Shown here piece by piece: positions 60,188 through 64,000 of a stretch of 64,000 nucleotides of DNA; the stretch's first letter is position 1, and each line of letters begins with the position of its first letter. A model generated the notes under the pieces. The model searched no databases, was not told the origin of the DNA, and worked only from the letters and a program-made list of their open reading frames with translations. Origin of the DNA: Rotaria sordida (lineage: Eukaryota; Rotifera; Eurotatoria; Philodinida; Philodinidae); NCBI GenBank assembly GCA_905250125.1, contig CAJNOL010000138.1:1-64000 (forward strand), read 5' to 3'. The translations under genes were made by a program, and so were the position numbers.

Positions 60188-62937
60188 ATGGATTCAAATT
60201 TATCTTTCAAACATCGTTATCATATTGGAAAATGTGTGAAAAATTTTTTTATGGGTTATTTCACTGAATATGAAACACCCAAAATAGTTTTGATACATAG
60301 TGCAAAACATGCTATTTTACTGCGTATTATACAAATAATTATGCTTATTTATTCTATAGTATATTTACTTATATACCAAAAGGGTTATCAACAACAAAGT
60401 ACAGCAATTGTATCATCAGTAACGCTTAAACTAAAAGGTATCGGTTATGTTCAAACAACAGAAAATAAAACTATTATTATCGATGTAGCAGGTATATAGA
60501 AACAGAAACAAAAAATCATATATTGAGAGTCGAACGATTATTTTATTTTAATAGATTATATTATTCCACCATCAGAAAATAATGCTGTTTTTATAATGAC
60601 AAATTTTATTCAAACTGATCAAACACGATCTACATGTGCTGAAAGTATAAAAGTTAAAGAAGCAAGATGTAAGCATGATAATGATTGTTTTAATAAAACA
60701 TTTTCACCAAAGATGAATGGACGTTGGACCGGTCGATGTTTATTATCACCAAAAACAAATGTGATCAATGGAACAATAAAGAATACAAAAACTCCAACGG
60801 GTTTATGTGAATATGCAGGTAGAATTTTTGGTTTTAGATTGCGAAAATAAACAAGGTATTTCTTTGTATATTAACGAAACAGTTTGATATTTGTATTTAA
60901 AAAGCGAATGAAATATTGCTTTAGTATTATGTTTTGTATTTCTAACATTTAAACAATATCTTACAGGACGTTTGGCACTCACGTATAAATAATCCAAACG
61001 ACTAATTTATCGAATATCCTTGAGAAGCGTAGTATTTGGAGATCATATTTTGGAAGATAAATGATTCGAACTTTATGAAATTCCATCGATATTACGAATA
61101 AGAATGACTATAAGATAAACGAAATATTCGTTTGAAGAATAAAAAGAATTATAATTTCACAGTTTCGAAATATGAAGGTTCTTTCTTTTTTAGATAGAGT
61201 ATAAATAGTTAAACAAAGTACAAGAGCGCATAAGATATTGACTTAGTTCACAGAATACTTTCGGCTACTTTATTAGTGATTCTATACAGAAAAATATGGC
61301 GATTGTTTAAATAAATATTTTACACTAATTTGTTAAGACTGAATCTTACTTTGATGGTAGAATACTCAGAAACAGTCATTGAATTTTCATTGGATCCCTA
61401 CTTGCTCAGTATTAGACCTCAACGCATAAATTTTTCGCTGTGTTTCAAGCTTATTCTGTATTAGTTAGAAAGAGCATTTCATTCTATCTCATTTCATGTA
61501 ACAACTATTATAATAGTTATTACATGAAATGAGATAGAATGAAATGCTCTTTCTCATTAGCACAGAATAAGTTTGATAAATAGTCAAAAAACTATTCGGT
61601 TAGAGCTAATTCTAAGTAAACAGGAGTCATATGAGAGTTTCAATGACTATTAGTGGATATTCTACCCCGAAAGTAAGGTCGAATTCTAATAATTTTACGT
61701 AAACTTATTGATTAAAAAAATCGCCATATTTTTCTGCATAGAATCACCAACAAAGTAGTCGAAAGTGTTCTACGCATCAAATCAACATCTTATACGCTTC
61801 TCTTTTTTACAATATTACTCAATTAAAACTTTTTTTTGTTTGTTTTTATCTCAATAGTGGAGCTCATCATCTTTCAATTGTTAGATTTGATAAATATTAC
61901 GTTTTTTATTCAAATTTAAAACCTAACGATAATTGTGATGCAAAAGCTGGCAGTCTTTGTACTTAAATAAGAAGACAATGTGTTTTCTTTAACAATTAAA
62001 TGAGTTTAAATAGAAAATGCTTATTTATCAGAAGCTACTGAATGATTAAAAGATCATTAATCGAATTTTTTTAATAAGAAACTCCTTCATTAACTTTTTT
62101 ACTGGTGAGATATTTTTTATAGGTTGGTGTCCACCAGAAGATGATGACATATCGACTATGCTTGTTCAAGATGTTCCTAGTTTTACAATATTTATAAAAA
62201 ATTTTATTGAATTTCCAGTGTTCCGAGTTAAACATAAAAATATGGTTGATGAATTAAAACCATGTATTTTTCATCCACAACATCATAAAGATTGTCCAAT
62301 ATTCAGTATTAATTATATAATGAGTGAAGCTGAAAAAAATATTACTGAACGCAATTTAATGTTACGTCATGGTGGTGTTATACGTATCAAACTTGATTGG
62401 GATTGTAATTTAGATCGAGGCATAAAATTATGTAAACCTAAATATTCATTTGCTCGTCTTGATGTACCTTTTCATGAAGAACCATTTTCAATTGGTTTTA
62501 ATTTTCGTTATGCTTCTCATTGGAAATATAATCAGCAAAATGTTCGTACATTAACTAAAGCTTTTGGTCTTCGTTTAATAATTGCTATTAGTGGTAGAGC
62601 TGGAAAATTTGGTTTTATTACATTAACTTTAAATATTGGTTCATTAGTTGGAATATTTGGTTTAGCAACATTTCTTTGTGATATTGCTCTACTTCATTTA
62701 TCGAAAAAAGCACATACTTATCGGAATCATATCTTTGAAATTGTTCATTTACGAACACGTGCTATTAGTGCAATAGCATTGCCACCACGATTTATTCGAA
62801 AACTTGACGCTGAATATTCAAATTCTGACTCAGATTTAGACGCACAATTACCATATAAAACACCTGAAACTAGTCCAGCATCTACAGGAAAAAAAGTTAC
62901 CATCGGCCCAGTTTCTTACATTAATACGGATCAATGA
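60188..62937 (+). CDS. P2X purinoceptor, copy C
   Basis: Three exons: 60188-60491, 60555-60818, 62123-62937 (460 aa). Keeps TPK, both lysines of the first ATP motif (KLKG), the FTIF threonine, NFR, LTKAFGLR, the ten cysteines and both membrane helices. Differences from copies A and B: YQKGYQ instead of YEKGYQ, DVAG instead of DGAG at the exon 1 junction, and the NFT sequon reads SFT, which removes that potential glycosylation site. The tail shares VHLRTRAISAIALP with copy B and ends INTDQ. No disabling change was seen. Intron 2 (1304 bp) includes the foldback with an inserted 126-bp palindrome. Confidence 0.93.
61448..61573. repeat. near-perfect 126-bp palindrome in P2X-C intron 2
   Basis: Two 63-base arms without a spacer, centred on AACTATTA/TAATAGTT at 61510-61511, with only a few mismatches. 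It sits in the middle of the foldback shared with copy B, where B has no such palindrome. Confidence 0.85.
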
Positions 62938-64000
62938 ATGACACAGCAATCGATTTGAGTTAGGTATTTTATATTATAAATAATAATGGTTTTTTGTTTG
63001 TGGAAAATTTTATTTTCATCTTTAATTTTTGATAATCAGATACATATGTTGTTTCTTTTTTTTAATAAATAAAATCTTAACCTATTTAGATTGGCATTAT
63101 TATTTAATCGAAAATTGATTTTTCAAATAATCTATTGTATGTATGTATGTCACTCGAAATAATTGCATAAAAATCTTATCGATGTGAATGTGGTATTTTG
63201 AGCAAACTCTTCTCTAGTACTAATACTCTTCTTAATTCGCTCAATCATCAAGAAAGATATAGGAGTAGAATACGGTTTCCTTTCACTATAGTGCTCATTC
63301 TTATCTTGGCTAGTAGACGAAGAAATGGAATCAACCATATTCTGAAAAAATGAAATGGTCGTCACTTGGCAAGGACAATCACTTTGTTCAGATAAGATCG
63401 TTAGGATCTGAACGTAGTTATGTTACAATGTATCTGTCATCTTCTGTAAACCTCATATTGTTTCTCACACATTTAATCATCAATTTCTTCATCTATATGG
63501 TTATCTGATGTGATCTAGTAGCCTACACAACTTATATTCCGTCGTCAGTTAACAAAAACATCGTCTTATTTGCATCTAATTTGTTAGTGGCACAGTAACA
63601 CAATATAACCCAAAAACTATTTCTATCTTCATATGGGATACTACACACGAAAACCTGAAGCCTTTTCCTTATCAAATAACGAAGGCAGTAGCAAGTATAA
63701 TGAGATACAAAATCACACTTGTGCATATACAGGGTGTTACAAAACGTTTACGCCCTCCTGATTCGATCTTAAGGTCAAGTGATTTCACTAAGCGTTTTAT
63801 ACCGAATTGAAGCCCGTAAAAAAATGCATCGATGGGTGCAATTAGACCAAATATTGTCTATTACATTATTGAAAGATCTTGCACTATATATCAAAATGTC
63901 ATAGATTCTATAATATCGAATATATGAAAGAACTATCACACCACTCACCGACTTGAATTGTAGCTTATAGAGTTGCCAATTTATTGAAAATATAAATTGC
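62938..64000. other. 3' part of unit C and right edge
   Basis: Similar to the sequence after P2X-A and P2X-B up to about 63727. After that a different sequence begins, probably the start of another transposon. No gene seen. Confidence 0.5.
63730..64000. mobile_element. left end of a mariner-like element, cut by the window edge
   Basis: Starts after a TA with CAGGGTGTTACAAAACG, a typical mariner-like terminal sequence, exactly where similarity to unit A stops. Only about 270 bp is visible and no coding region is recognisable. Confidence 0.45.

Overview
The window looks like nuclear DNA of a small animal with an AT-rich, compact genome. Most introns are 40-120 bp with GT..AG ends, intergenic gaps are short, and the genes are metazoan (phenylalanine hydroxylase, UVRAG, TRIP4, ARGLU1, TIMM13, P2X). 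A bdelloid rotifer (Adineta/Rotaria type) is my best guess. It rests on general gene style and on a (TGTGGG)n-like interstitial tract; it is an inference, not a proof.

Region 1 (1.4-23.2 kb) is gene-dense. On the + strand lie ARGLU1 (1466-3348), phenylalanine-4-hydroxylase (6062-8587), an SFT2-family Golgi protein (8777-10150), UVRAG (10337-15959), TIMM13 (16158-16545) and TRIP4/ASC-1 (17876-21059). A convergent minus-strand gene (21692-23183) encodes a chitin-deacetylase-like secreted or membrane-anchored protein that has lost the NodB catalytic residues I could place. The gaps PAH-SFT2-UVRAG-TIMM13 are 189, 186 and 198 bp, suggestive of a polycistronic or trans-spliced arrangement. Exon models were built by hand: every junction is GT..AG and every reading frame closes. 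Homology calls rest on recognising the proteins, not on a search.

Region 2 (about 22.7-63.7 kb) is gene-poor and built from three diverged copies of one segment: unit A about 22.7-30.5 kb, unit B about 34.5-44.8 kb, unit C about 55.6-63.7 kb. Each carries an intact three-exon P2X purinoceptor gene (26103-28930, 40934-43555, 60188-62937). Exons 1 and 2 have identical lengths (304 and 264 nt) in all three. The deacetylase-like gene is intact only in A; B and C keep broken exon 1 (and, in B, exon 2) fragments. Shared insertions show that B and C are sisters.

Between the units are two other reading frames: a clear secreted cysteine-containing protein gene (49109-49705, minus, with a TATA box) and a doubtful 103-codon frame (45222-45533). 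The rest is minisatellites (22, 52 and about 159 bp periods), foldback elements and non-autonomous DNA transposons. The duplicated units allow filled sites to be compared with empty ones, which gives precise ends for several elements: TA target for 39724-40658, 58257-58991 and 34781-35513, and TTAA target for two CCCTTT-ended elements. No CRISPR array, rRNA or tRNA gene was recognised.
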